Shown here: one piece after another, positions 32,993-41,738 of the stretch | How positions within the stretch are numbered: position 1 is the first letter of the stretch | Layout of the letters: every line of letters begins with the position of its first letter | Assembly (NCBI GenBank): GCA_947625425.1 | Contig: CANQOH010000002.1 | Location: 1 to 64,000 of the forward strand | Direction of reading: 5' to 3' | Source of the DNA: an uncultured Bacilli bacterium | GTDB taxonomy: Bacteria > Bacillota_I > Bacilli_A > RF39 > UBA660 | Length of the DNA: 64,000 nt | Position numbers and translations under genes: made by a program | Notes under the pieces: model-generated | What the model saw: the letters and a program-made list of their open reading frames with translations, nothing else | Told to the model about the DNA's origin: nothing | The model's database searches: none

Positions 32993-34912
32993 ATGACAAC
33001 AGTAAAAAATAAAGAATATGATGCATCTGCCATAAAAATCTTAGAAGGACTTGATGCCGTTCGTAAAAGACCTGGTATGTATATTGGTTCTACTGATAAG
33101 AGAGGACTTCATCATTTAGTATGGGAAATTGTTGATAATGCTATTGATGAAAGTATTAATGGTTATGGTGATTACATCAAGATAACATTGAATAAAAATG
33201 GCTCAATTACGATTGAAGACCATGGCCGTGGTGTTCCTACCGGTATGCATGAAAGTGGAAGAACAACTCCTGAAGTTATATATACTATCTTACATGCTGG
33301 TGGTAAATTTGAAGAGGGCAGTTATAAAGTATCAGGTGGCTTACATGGAGTAGGTGCCTCTGTTGTTAATGCTTTATCTAAATGGATGAATGTTGTCATC
33401 TATCGTGATGGTGCAATTCATAGCATTACTTTTGAAAACGGTGGTCATGTTAAAGAACCACTAAAGAAGATTGGTACGACTAATCGTACAGGAACAACTG
33501 TAACATTCTTACCAGATCCTGAAATCTTTAAATCAACAAGCTTCTCATTTACAACTATTACAGAAAGAATGCAAGAAAGTGCTTTCTTACTATCTGGTAT
33601 AACGATTGAAGTCGAAGATGAAGAAGATAATCGTAATGTTAAATATCACTATGAACAAGGCTTAATTAATTTTGTTGAATATATAAATGAAGGTAAAACA
33701 ACTCTTCATAAAGTTATTAACTTTAATGGTATTAAACAAGGTATTGAAGTAGATATTGCTCTTCAATATCAAGAAGGTTATAACGAAAATATCTTAAGTT
33801 TCGTTAACAATGTTAAAACTAGTGATGGTGGTTCACATGAAACTGGTTTTAAATCTGGTATTACTAAAGCCTTTAATGATTATGCCAAAGAAAATAACAT
33901 TTTAAAAGGTAAAGACGCTTCGTTTGAAGGATCAGATGTCAGAGAAGGATTAAGTGCCGTAATCAATCTTAAAATACCTGAAAACTTATTACAATTTGAA
34001 GGTCAAACTAAAGGTAAACTAGGTACACCAGAAGCTCGTACTGTAACTGAACAAATAACTTATGAAAATATGAAATTCTTCTTAGAAGAGAATCGTGAAA
34101 TAGCTGTTACAATTGTCGAAAAAGCTTCCCGTAGTAAAGTGGCTCGTGAAGCTGCTCGTAAAGCACGTGAAGCCGCTCGCCAAGGAAAAGGCAAAGAAAA
34201 GAAAGATAAAATACTAAGTGGTAAGTTAGCTAAAGCAACTGGTAAAAATCCTGCTATTTCTGAACTATTCTTAGTCGAAGGAGATTCTGCCGGTGGCTCA
34301 GCTAAAACAGGTCGTAATCGTGAAACTCAAGCTATCCTTCCTTTAAGAGGTAAAGTTTTAAACTGCGAAAAAGCTTCAAGTAACGATATTCATAGTAATG
34401 AAGAATTAAATACTTTAACTTATGCGATTGGTGCTGGTATTGGTAATGACTTTGATCCAGCTGAATCTAACTATGGTAAAGTAATTATTATGACCGATGC
34501 CGATGATGATGGTGCACATATTCAAATTCTTTTATTAACTTTCTTCTATCGTTTTATGCGTCCATTAATTGAAGCTGGTATGTTATATATTGCTAATCCA
34601 CCTTTATATGCCTTAGATTATGGTAAATATAAAGAATATGTTGCTACTGATGAAGAATTAGAAGAAAAGAAAAAAACTGTTAAACAAGCATTCAAAGTTC
34701 AAAGATTTAAAGGTCTAGGTGAAATGGATGCTGATGAATTATATGAAACAACTATGAATCCAGCTACTAGAAGTTTAATTAAAGTAAGTATTACAGATGC
34801 TGCTCTAGCTGAAAAAAGAGTATCTGTTCTAATGGGGGATAAAGTAGAACCACGTAAAGAATGGATAAATGAAAATGTCGATTTCACATTAGAAGATGAT
34901 TTTAGGAGGTAA
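32993..34912 (+). CDS. parE: DNA topoisomerase IV subunit B
   Basis: 639 residues. ATPase subunit of the enzyme that decatenates daughter chromosomes. GHKL ATPase domain: GLDAVRKRPGMYIGS, EIVDNAIDES, DHGRGVPTG, GLHGVGASVVNALS. TOPRIM domain: LVEGDSAGGSAK near 423-434 and MTDADDDGAHI near 499-509. C-terminal QRFKGLGEMD. GyrB is the alternative, but the next gene is ParC-like and the length fits ParE. The gap to parC is 6 nt, with AGGAGGT at the end of parE. Confidence 0.93.
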   Translation: MTTVKNKEYDASAIKILEGLDAVRKRPGMYIGSTDKRGLHHLVWEIVDNAIDESINGYGDYIKITLNKNGSITIEDHGRGVPTGMHESGRTTPEVIYTILHAGGKFEEGSYKVSGGLHGVGASVVNALSKWMNVVIYRDGAIHSITFENGGHVKEPLKKIGTTNRTGTTVTFLPDPEIFKSTSFSFTTITERMQESAFLLSGITIEVEDEEDNRNVKYHYEQGLINFVEYINEGKTTLHKVINFNGIKQGIEVDIALQYQEGYNENILSFVNNVKTSDGGSHETGFKSGITKAFNDYAKENNILKGKDASFEGSDVREGLSAVINLKIPENLLQFEGQTKGKLGTPEARTVTEQITYENMKFFLEENREIAVTIVEKASRSKVAREAARKAREAARQGKGKEKKDKILSGKLAKATGKNPAISELFLVEGDSAGGSAKTGRNRETQAILPLRGKVLNCEKASSNDIHSNEELNTLTYAIGAGIGNDFDPAESNYGKVIIMTDADDDGAHIQILLLTFFYRFMRPLIEAGMLYIANPPLYALDYGKYKEYVATDEELEEKKKTVKQAFKVQRFKGLGEMDADELYETTMNPATRSLIKVSITDAALAEKRVSVLMGDKVEPRKEWINENVDFTLEDDFRR

Positions 34913-34918
34913 TCAAAG

Positions 34919-37465
34919 ATGGCAAAAGCTAAAGAAGAAAAAACAATCATTGAAAAAATCTATGATTATACCTTAGAAGACATTATGGGTGATCGTTTTG
35001 GCAGATATTCTAAAAGTATTATCCAAGATCGTGCCTTACCAGATGTTCGTGATGGTTTAAAACCAGTTCAACGTCGTATTCTTTATACTATGTGGGAAGA
35101 CAAAAACACCTTTGATCGTCCATATCGTAAATGTGCTAAAGCCGTAGGGGATGTCATGGGTAAATATCACCCACATGGTGATTCAAGTATTTATGGCGCG
35201 ATGATTTATATGTCTCAAGCCTGGAAAATGCGTGAACCATTTATTGATATCCATGGTAATAATGGTTCAATAGATGGTGATGGCCCAGCTGCTTATCGTT
35301 ATACCGAAACAAGACTTACTAAACTAGCCCAAATAATGCTTAAAGATATCAATCGTAATGCTGTTGAAATGACTTTAAACTACAGTGATGAAGATTTAGA
35401 ACCAACTGTTTTACCAGCTAATTTCCCAAATCTATTAGTTAATGGCTCAACTGGTATTTCTGCTGGTTATGCTACCAATATTCCACCACATAATTTAGGT
35501 GAAGTAATTGATGCCACAATTCATCGTATTGATAATCCTAATTGTCGTTTAGATACTATTTTAAATATTATCAAAGGACCAGACTTTCCAACTGGTGGTG
35601 TCGTTGAAGGTAAACAAGGCCTAATCGATGCTTATTCAACTGGTCGAGGCAAAGTTGTTGTTAAAGCTAAAACGGAAATAGTTAAAGAACGTGGTGTTCA
35701 TCAAATTATTATTCATGAAATACCATATGATGTTTTAAAAGAACAATTACGTAAAAAAATCGAAGATATTAAAATAGATAAAAAAGTCGATGGTATCGTT
35801 GATGTTGTTGATGTTTCTGATAAAGAACACATGGCTAAAATAATCATCGAGCTAAAAAAAGAAGCCAATGCTGAATTAATTTTAAATTATTTACTAAAAA
35901 ATACTGAATTACAAATAAATTATAACTTCAACATGGTTGCTATTGTTAATAGAAGACCAAAACAAGTTGGTATTTTAGAAATTTTAGATGCTTTTATTGC
36001 TCATCAAAAAGATGTTATCTTAAGACGTACTCGTTTTGATTTAGAGCATGCTAAAGCTCGTTTACATATTGTTGAAGGTTTACTAAAAGCTGTTGATATC
36101 TTAGATGAAGTAATTAAAACCATTCGTGCTTCTAAAAATAAAGCTGACTGTATTGTTAACTTAGTTAAAGAATATGATTTTACTGAAGAACAAGCAACCG
36201 CTATCGTTACAATGCAACTATATCGTTTATCAAATACTGATATTAACCAATTATTAGGTGAAAAAAGCGATTTAGAGCGTATGATTGAATTCTTAAATTC
36301 AATTCTTAACGATGAAAATATTTTAAGACGTCAAATGAAAGCTGAAATTAGTGAAGTTAAAAAAGAATTTGCTAATCCTCGTCGTACTGAAATTCGCGAT
36401 GAAGTAGTTGAAATAAAAATCGATGCTATGGATATGATAGCTAAAGAAAATGTTATTGTTGTTGCAACCAATGATGGTTACGTTAAACGTATTCCTTTAA
36501 AATCATATGTCAGTGCTTCAACTGAACCGACTACTTTAAAACCAGGCGATTTCGTTAGGGGTATTTATAGTACCACAACTCTTGATACCTTACTAATGTT
36601 TACTAACTTAGGTCATTATCTATATGTTCCAGTTCATGAAATAGTTGAAACTAAATGGAAAGAACTAGGTAAACATATCAGTAATTTAATTCAAATTGGT
36701 GCTGAAGAAAATATTATATCAGCCATGATTTTAGATAATAAAAAGACTAATGTTATCATGACTACTCGTAATGGTATTACTAAACGTACCACTTTAGAAG
36801 ATCTAATTGTCAGCCGTTATACTAAACCAATTAACGCGATGAAGTTAAAAGATGGCGATGAATTAGTATCAGTCTGCCAAGACAATGGTCGTGCAATTTA
36901 TATTACTAAGACAGGTCGTTATATAAATATTGATTCTAATGAAATTCCAATTGTTGGAGCTAAAGCCTCTGGTGTTAAAGGAATCAACGTTAAAGATGAT
37001 GAAGTAATCACTTGCTTATCACCAGCTAGTTATGATGAATATATTGCTATCTTCACTAACAAGAGTACCTCAAAGCGTCTAAAAATTAGTGAACTAGATG
37101 AAATGAGTCGTGCTAAAAAAGGTAGTATGTTAATCAAAAAGGTTAAATCAACTAACTATGAAATAACTAATGCCTTAGCTGTTAATATTCATGATACAGT
37201 AAGTATCAAAACTGATGGCGAATTTAAAGAAATAAAATCTTCTGAATTACCAATCATGGATTTATCTTCAACTGGTAGTACTATTTGTAAGACACCAATC
37301 GAAGATGCCTTTAAAGTCGCTGAAGTAGTTGAAAGAAAACTTGAACTATCAGATAATAATGCTTCGTCAAAAGAAGAAAAAGAAATTGTTCAAGAAGAAC
37401 AAACTAAACTCGATGAACCAGAAGAATTAACGATAGATGACTTCATTGATGACTTCAAATTATAG
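34919..37465 (+). CDS. parC: DNA topoisomerase IV subunit A
   Basis: 848 residues. DNA breakage and reunion subunit. Quinolone-region motifs: LPDVRDGLKPVQRRIL, then VGDVMGKYHPHGDSSIYGAMI and AAYRYTETRL with the catalytic Tyr near 127. The C-terminal half has the beta-pinwheel repeats (for example TNDGYVKRIPL, TRNGITKRTTL, TKTGRYINID) and ends in an acidic tail. GyrA would carry a GQRGGKG box, which is not seen, so ParC is preferred. Coupled to parE. Confidence 0.93.
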   Translation: MAKAKEEKTIIEKIYDYTLEDIMGDRFGRYSKSIIQDRALPDVRDGLKPVQRRILYTMWEDKNTFDRPYRKCAKAVGDVMGKYHPHGDSSIYGAMIYMSQAWKMREPFIDIHGNNGSIDGDGPAAYRYTETRLTKLAQIMLKDINRNAVEMTLNYSDEDLEPTVLPANFPNLLVNGSTGISAGYATNIPPHNLGEVIDATIHRIDNPNCRLDTILNIIKGPDFPTGGVVEGKQGLIDAYSTGRGKVVVKAKTEIVKERGVHQIIIHEIPYDVLKEQLRKKIEDIKIDKKVDGIVDVVDVSDKEHMAKIIIELKKEANAELILNYLLKNTELQINYNFNMVAIVNRRPKQVGILEILDAFIAHQKDVILRRTRFDLEHAKARLHIVEGLLKAVDILDEVIKTIRASKNKADCIVNLVKEYDFTEEQATAIVTMQLYRLSNTDINQLLGEKSDLERMIEFLNSILNDENILRRQMKAEISEVKKEFANPRRTEIRDEVVEIKIDAMDMIAKENVIVVATNDGYVKRIPLKSYVSASTEPTTLKPGDFVRGIYSTTTLDTLLMFTNLGHYLYVPVHEIVETKWKELGKHISNLIQIGAEENIISAMILDNKKTNVIMTTRNGITKRTTLEDLIVSRYTKPINAMKLKDGDELVSVCQDNGRAIYITKTGRYINIDSNEIPIVGAKASGVKGINVKDDEVITCLSPASYDEYIAIFTNKSTSKRLKISELDEMSRAKKGSMLIKKVKSTNYEITNALAVNIHDTVSIKTDGEFKEIKSSELPIMDLSSTGSTICKTPIEDAFKVAEVVERKLELSDNNASSKEEKEIVQEEQTKLDEPEELTIDDFIDDFKL

Positions 37466-37471
37466 TCAAAC

Positions 37472-37511
37472 AAATCACTTATTAAACATAAAATTTAATA
37501 GGTGATTTTTT
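37472..37511 (+). promoter_or_regulatory. Fifteen-bp hairpin that contains the ylbD ribosome binding site
   Basis: AAATCACTTATTAAA (37472-37486) pairs with TTTAATAGGTGATTT (37494-37508) with one G-U pair and a 7-base loop, then T residues. The AGGTGAT SD (37500-37506) is in the 3' arm; ATG at 37512. It also looks like the parC terminator. Confidence 0.8.
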
Positions 37512-37850
37512 ATGTCAAAAGAACAATTTAAAGAATTTGTTAAAACCAAACCTGAACTTGCTACATATGTTTCTAATAATGAAATGACATGGCAAAAATT
37601 CTATGAACTATATGATTTATATGGAGAAGATGAAAACATCTGGCGTAAGTATTCTAACTCGTCTAAACCAACTAAAAAAATATCTGATTATATGGAAAAA
37701 TTTGATCCTGATTCCTTACAAAAACATATTGAAAATGCCCAAAAAGCTCTAGATATTTTTAGTGAACTAGCTACTAAAACTACGGAAAACATAAACAATA
37801 ATGTCAAACCAGATATTGCTAGGCCACTATCTAAATTCTTTGGTGATTAA
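37512..37850 (+). CDS. ylbD: YlbD-like putative spore coat protein
   Basis: 112 residues. Matches the YlbD coat family by the N-terminal QFKEFVKTKPEL, MTWQKFYELYDLYGEDENIW (about 26-45), and the C-terminal FDPDSLQKHIENAQKALD (about 65-82). In B. subtilis YlbD is a predicted coat-associated protein; its exact job is unknown. ylbE follows one base later, as in B. subtilis, which strengthens both calls. Its SD lies in a hairpin. Confidence 0.8.
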   Translation: MSKEQFKEFVKTKPELATYVSNNEMTWQKFYELYDLYGEDENIWRKYSNSSKPTKKISDYMEKFDPDSLQKHIENAQKALDIFSELATKTTENINNNVKPDIARPLSKFFGD

Positions 37851-37851
37851 A

Positions 37852-38070
37852 ATGGAAAGAGTAGTTTTAGTTAATTTAGAAAAAGATAAAATGCTCGATT
37901 ACTTAAAAGAAAATTCCTACTTTATTAAAGATCTAAATCGTAATCCCAACTTTTATCCTGAATTCAAAAAAATAATTAAAGAAAAATATAACCTTCGTTT
38001 TACTGATAAAGTATCAAACTTTATAAACGATATGGAAGTAGTAAGCAGTATCATTAGTACCTTAGAATAA
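37852..38070 (+). CDS. ylbE: YlbE-like protein
   Basis: 72 residues; start 37852, one base after the ylbD stop, with TGGTGAT as SD. Similar to YlbE in the pattern MLDYLKENSYFIKDLNRNP, a middle helix, and VSNFINDMEVVSSIISTL at the C-terminus. Function unknown; always next to ylbD in Bacilli that I recall. Confidence 0.72.
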   Translation: MERVVLVNLEKDKMLDYLKENSYFIKDLNRNPNFYPEFKKIIKEKYNLRFTDKVSNFINDMEVVSSIISTLE

Positions 38071-38125
38071 TGTTGTAATTTGTCTATCTTTATATTAAAA
38101 TATTTATAGAATATAAGGTGATTAT

Positions 38126-38686
38126 ATGAATAAATATAAAGATAAATTAACGTTTTCACGTTTAGAAATTTTATGTATGATTGTTTTAGTAGCTATCTTT
38201 GTTACTGGTGGTATTACTATCGTTTCTCTAGCTACTAAAAATCAAAAAGCTATCAATTTAAAAAACGAAGCTTCATCTATTATTGAAGATGCTAAAATCG
38301 CTTATAATTATTATTCTCATCTAAATAATACCGAATATATTGTTACTAGTAATGATGGTACAAGTAAAGGTATGTGTATTACTTTAGAAGGTCTAGTTAA
38401 TAACGATTTTACAACTAAAACATATGATAACTGGGATGGTTATGTCGTAATCGAAAATAAAAATGATAAAATGTACTATAGTATTTGGTTAACTAATCAA
38501 GAATATGTTATTGATGGTTATGAATCTAGTAAATTAGATGAATTAAAAATAAACAAAGGTCTTACAACATATAATAATGAAAAATTTGCTAGCACTGTTC
38601 GTAAAAAATTTATTAGTCCTAATTCTGATAAAGGTGGAACAGGTAGTGAATATGCTACTAAATGTATAAGTGAAAAGATAGAATAA
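38126..38686 (+). CDS. Pilin-like (type IV prepilin-type N-terminus) protein
   Basis: 186 residues. N-terminus SRLEILCMIVLVAIFVTGGI (about 11-30) resembles a class III/prepilin signal: short basic leader, Glu shortly before a single long hydrophobic helix. An outside domain follows with DGTSKGMCITLEGL, WDGYVVIE and a late Cys, so a disulfide between the two exported cysteines is possible. No prepilin peptidase or pilus motor is present in the window, so it may be an orphan pseudopilin or a general anchored protein. Confidence 0.6.
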   Translation: MNKYKDKLTFSRLEILCMIVLVAIFVTGGITIVSLATKNQKAINLKNEASSIIEDAKIAYNYYSHLNNTEYIVTSNDGTSKGMCITLEGLVNNDFTTKTYDNWDGYVVIENKNDKMYYSIWLTNQEYVIDGYESSKLDELKINKGLTTYNNEKFASTVRKKFISPNSDKGGTGSEYATKCISEKIE

Positions 38687-38699
38687 TCTATCTTTTTTT
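38674..38699 (+). terminator. Terminator of the pilin-like gene
   Basis: AAAGATAGA (38674-38682) / TCTATCTTT (38687-38695), ATAA loop, T-run; stem starts in the coding end. Confidence 0.85.
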
Positions 38700-38701
38700 G
38701 T

Positions 38702-38707
38702 TATAAT
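38702..38707 (+). promoter_or_regulatory. -10 element of nfo
   Basis: TATAAT 18 nt before the nfo start, immediately after the previous terminator. Confidence 0.5.
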
Positions 38708-38725
38708 TTTATTTAGGTGATTTAA

Positions 38726-39637
38726 ATGTTAATAATTGGTAGTCATGTTTCTTTTGGTAAGGATCAAATCTTAGGTTCTCTAAAAGAAGCTTTAAGTTAT
38801 AATGCTAATACCTTTATGTTTTATACTGGAGCTCCAACTAATACCATTAGAAAAGATATTGAAGATAAATATATCGAAGAAGCTTTAACGCTTATGCAAG
38901 AAAATAATATCGATATTAATAATGTCGTATGTCATGCCCCATATATTGTTAATTTAGGTAGTAAAAAAGATCTATCCAAATATGAATTTAGTATTAACTT
39001 TATTCGTAATGAACTTAAAAGATGTGATGAAATGCATATAACTAAAATGGTCTTGCATCCAGGTAATGCCGTTGATATCACTAAAGAAGAAGGTTTAAAT
39101 AACATTGTTGAAGCTTTAAATACTATTTTAGATGGTACTACTAAATGTAAAATCTTACTTGAAACCATGGCCGGTAAGGGTAGTGAATGTGGTTGTACTT
39201 TAGATGAAATAGCATATCTTGTTAAAAATACTCATAAACAAGACCAAATTGGTGTCTGCTTAGATACTTGCCATTTATTTGATGGTGGTTATGATATAAG
39301 TGATTTTGATTCATTCTTAAAAGAATTTGATACCAAAATAGGTTTAGATAAAATAGGTTGTATTCATATTAATGATTCTAAAAATGTTTTAGGTTCTCAT
39401 AAAGACCGTCATGAAAATATCGGTATCGGTAATATTGGTTTTAATAATTTAATTAAAATAATTTATCATGACAAACTAGCTAATGTTCCTAAAATCTTAG
39501 AAACGCCATATATTGGTGAGAATGATGAAGATAAAGAAAGAATCTATCCACCATATCGCTTTGAAATCGAAATGATTCGTAACAAAGAATTTGATCCGGA
39601 TTTTAGAAATAAAATTAGAGCTTATTACAAGAAGTAA
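38726..39637 (+). CDS. nfo: Endonuclease IV (AP endonuclease)
   Basis: 303 residues. Zn-dependent TIM-barrel enzyme that cuts 5' of abasic sites in base excision repair. Metal-binding positions are in IGSHVSFGKD, CHAPYIVNLG, LHPGNAVD, LLETMAGKG, CLDTCHLFDGGYD and IHINDSKNVLGSHKDRHENIG. SD AGGTGAT. It is followed by rarA, making a small DNA repair neighbourhood. Confidence 0.95.
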   Translation: MLIIGSHVSFGKDQILGSLKEALSYNANTFMFYTGAPTNTIRKDIEDKYIEEALTLMQENNIDINNVVCHAPYIVNLGSKKDLSKYEFSINFIRNELKRCDEMHITKMVLHPGNAVDITKEEGLNNIVEALNTILDGTTKCKILLETMAGKGSECGCTLDEIAYLVKNTHKQDQIGVCLDTCHLFDGGYDISDFDSFLKEFDTKIGLDKIGCIHINDSKNVLGSHKDRHENIGIGNIGFNNLIKIIYHDKLANVPKILETPYIGENDEDKERIYPPYRFEIEMIRNKEFDPDFRNKIRAYYKK

Positions 39638-39654
39638 GAAATTACTTCTTTTTT
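39629..39654 (+). terminator. Terminator overlapping the end of nfo
   Basis: AAGAAGTAA (39629-39637) / TTACTTCTT (39642-39650), GAAA loop; the stop codon closes the 5' arm. Confidence 0.85.
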
Positions 39655-39664
39655 AATTAATATA

Positions 39665-39692
39665 TTAACAAACAAATGTATTATGATATAAT
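39665..39692 (+). promoter_or_regulatory. rarA promoter
   Basis: TTAACA (39665-39670), 16-bp spacer, TATAAT (39687-39692) with TGA in front. The spacer holds a LexA-box-like sequence. Confidence 0.6.
39669..39682. promoter_or_regulatory. LexA-box-like site in the rarA promoter
   Basis: CAAACAAATGTATT shares the first 11 bases with the two boxes at lexA and lies between -35 and -10. Confidence 0.6.
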
Positions 39693-39715
39693 AACATTAA
39701 TCAAAGGTGATATTT

Positions 39716-41035
39716 ATGGAAAACTTATTTAGTGAATTAGAAATGGATGTTTATAAACCTTTAGCTGAAAAAATGCGTCCACAATCTTTAGATGACTTTA
39801 TTGGACAAGAAGAAGTAGTAGGACCTAATTCTCCCTTACGTGAAATGATTGAAAATGACTTAGTTACTTCAATGATTTTTTGGGGCCCTCCAGGAGTTGG
39901 TAAAACTACTTTAGCTAAAATAATTGCTAATAAAACTAATTCTGTCTTTAAACAACTTAGTGCTGTAACAGCTGGTGTTAAAGATATCAAAGAAATAATT
40001 ACCGAAGCCGAATTTAATAAAGCAAGTGGTAGAAGAACCATTTTATTTGTTGATGAAATTCATCGTTTTAATAAAGCCCAACAAGATGCTTTCTTACCAT
40101 ATGTTGAAAGTGGTGACATTATCTTAATCGGAGCTACGACCGAAAACCCATCATTTGAAGTTAATAGCGCTTTACTATCAAGAACTAAAGTCTATGTTCT
40201 AAATAGTTTATCTGAAGAAGATATAAAAAAAGTTATAACTAATGCGATAAATAAAGAAAATGAAAATTCCAAAATAAAAATAAGTATTAAAGATGATGCC
40301 TTATCAGCTATTGCTACTTTAAGTAATGGGGACGCTAGAAACGCTTTAAATACTTTAGAAAATATTATAAATATCACCCCAACTAAAGCTAATAAAAAAG
40401 AGATAACTAAATCTTTAATTTCTAAAATGGTTAATAAGAAAACATTCCTTTATGATAAAAAAGGGGAAGAACATTATAACTTAATTTCGGCCTTACATAA
40501 ATCAATGCGTAATAGTGATCCTGATGCCGCTTTATATTACTTAGCCCGTATGTTAGAAGCCGGTGAAGATCCTTTATATGTTGCTCGTCGTTTAATTCGT
40601 TTTGCTTCTGAAGATATTGGTCTTGCTAATCCTAGTGCTTTAGTCCAAGCCACATCGGCTTATGAAGCGGCTCATTATAATGGCATGCCAGAATGTAATG
40701 TTAATCTTGCGCAAGCTGTTGTTTACCTAAGTGTTTCACCTAAATCAAATTCTTTATACACAGCATATGAAACTGTTAAAAAAGACGCCTTACGTACTGC
40801 TGATGTTAAAGTCCCATTAGATTTACGCAATGCCGTTACTAAACTAGATAGTGAATTAGGTTATGGTGCTAACTACCAGTATGCCCATAATACCGAAAAT
40901 AAAATAACTAACATGCAGTGTTTACCAGATGAATTAAAAGATAAAAAATATTATCATCCATCAGATATCGGTAAAGAAAAAGGTATCAAAGAAGAACTAG
41001 CTCGTATCGAAAATATTAAAAAGAATCTTAAATAA
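39716..41035 (+). CDS. rarA: Replication-associated recombination protein A (RarA/MgsA)
   Basis: 439 residues; start 39716 after AGGTGAT. AAA+ ATPase of the clamp-loader clade that acts at stalled replication forks. Motifs: [14 protein letters not shown], Walker [10 protein letters not shown] (about 56-64), Walker [16 protein letters not shown], sensor 1 GATTENPS, and the tetramerisation tail [14 protein letters not shown] with YHPS near the end. The promoter carries a LexA-like site, so DNA-damage induction is plausible. Confidence 0.95.
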   Translation: MENLFSELEMDVYKPLAEKMRPQSLDDFIGQEEVVGPNSPLREMIENDLVTSMIFWGPPGVGKTTLAKIIANKTNSVFKQLSAVTAGVKDIKEIITEAEFNKASGRRTILFVDEIHRFNKAQQDAFLPYVESGDIILIGATTENPSFEVNSALLSRTKVYVLNSLSEEDIKKVITNAINKENENSKIKISIKDDALSAIATLSNGDARNALNTLENIINITPTKANKKEITKSLISKMVNKKTFLYDKKGEEHYNLISALHKSMRNSDPDAALYYLARMLEAGEDPLYVARRLIRFASEDIGLANPSALVQATSAYEAAHYNGMPECNVNLAQAVVYLSVSPKSNSLYTAYETVKKDALRTADVKVPLDLRNAVTKLDSELGYGANYQYAHNTENKITNMQCLPDELKDKKYYHPSDIGKEKGIKEELARIENIKKNLK

Positions 41036-41048
41036 AAGATTCTCTTTT
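41022..41048 (+). terminator. Probable terminator at the end of rarA
   Basis: AGAATCTT (41022-41029) / AAGATTCT (41036-41043) followed by C and TTTT; stop codon in the loop. Confidence 0.6.
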
Positions 41049-41132
41049 AAGTAGAATTTTAATTCTCGTAAATATCGGTTGCCAAATTAAATATTTTAAT
41101 TTAATTTTAAAATATGAAAGGAGGAACTAAGA

Positions 41133-41726
41133 TTGAAAACCAAAAAAGAAAAAATCAAAAATATTATTATTGCTATTATTATATTTGTTATAGGTCTTGT
41201 AATAGGCAGTATCTTAACTTTATGTATTATAGATATCCAAGATAAAAAGAATGAAAATAATAAAATTACTGAAAGTCCCTATACTATAAATGAAATATAT
41301 GAAATAATTGAAAATCCAAATCAGTTTTATGAATTAAACGACTATCATTATAACGATTTTAATTATGTAATAACTCATTTCTATGACTACTTTAGTAAAA
41401 ATACTGATTTTTTAGTTGCAACTAAAGTCGAAGAGAAAGATGGTAAAGTAACAAATGTGTTATCAACTAAAAAAATTGCATATAAAGATTATATCTATTT
41501 AATGTCCGACTTTTATCATTTAGAAGAACAAAAAGCTGAAACTTGTAAAAAAAATACTGAGAATAAGGAACATACTTTAACTTATGAAGATTGCCTTCAT
41601 AACTTAGATTATAAAAATGAAGCAACTATCTTAGTTTATGGTAATGCTGAAGGCTTCTTTAATGAAACAACTGATAAAGAATGGGAAGAATCTGCTCAAG
41701 ATAATCCCAATATTCATTTAGATTAA
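41133..41726 (+). CDS. Membrane-anchored protein of unknown function
   Basis: 197 residues starting with TTG after a strong AAGGAGGAA. Basic head (KTKKEKIKN), one TM helix (about 10-33), then an acidic exported domain with two cysteines near 149 and 164 (ETCKKN, YEDCLHNL) that could form a disulfide. No family recognised. The XRE/TM regulator follows after 12 nt, so the pair is probably co-expressed. The 97-nt gap upstream has an AT-rich hairpin ATATTTTAA/TTAAAATAT (41091-41115). Confidence 0.65.
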   Translation: MKTKKEKIKNIIIAIIIFVIGLVIGSILTLCIIDIQDKKNENNKITESPYTINEIYEIIENPNQFYELNDYHYNDFNYVITHFYDYFSKNTDFLVATKVEEKDGKVTNVLSTKKIAYKDYIYLMSDFYHLEEQKAETCKKNTENKEHTLTYEDCLHNLDYKNEATILVYGNAEGFFNETTDKEWEESAQDNPNIHLD

Positions 41727-41738
41727 GAAGGTGAATTA

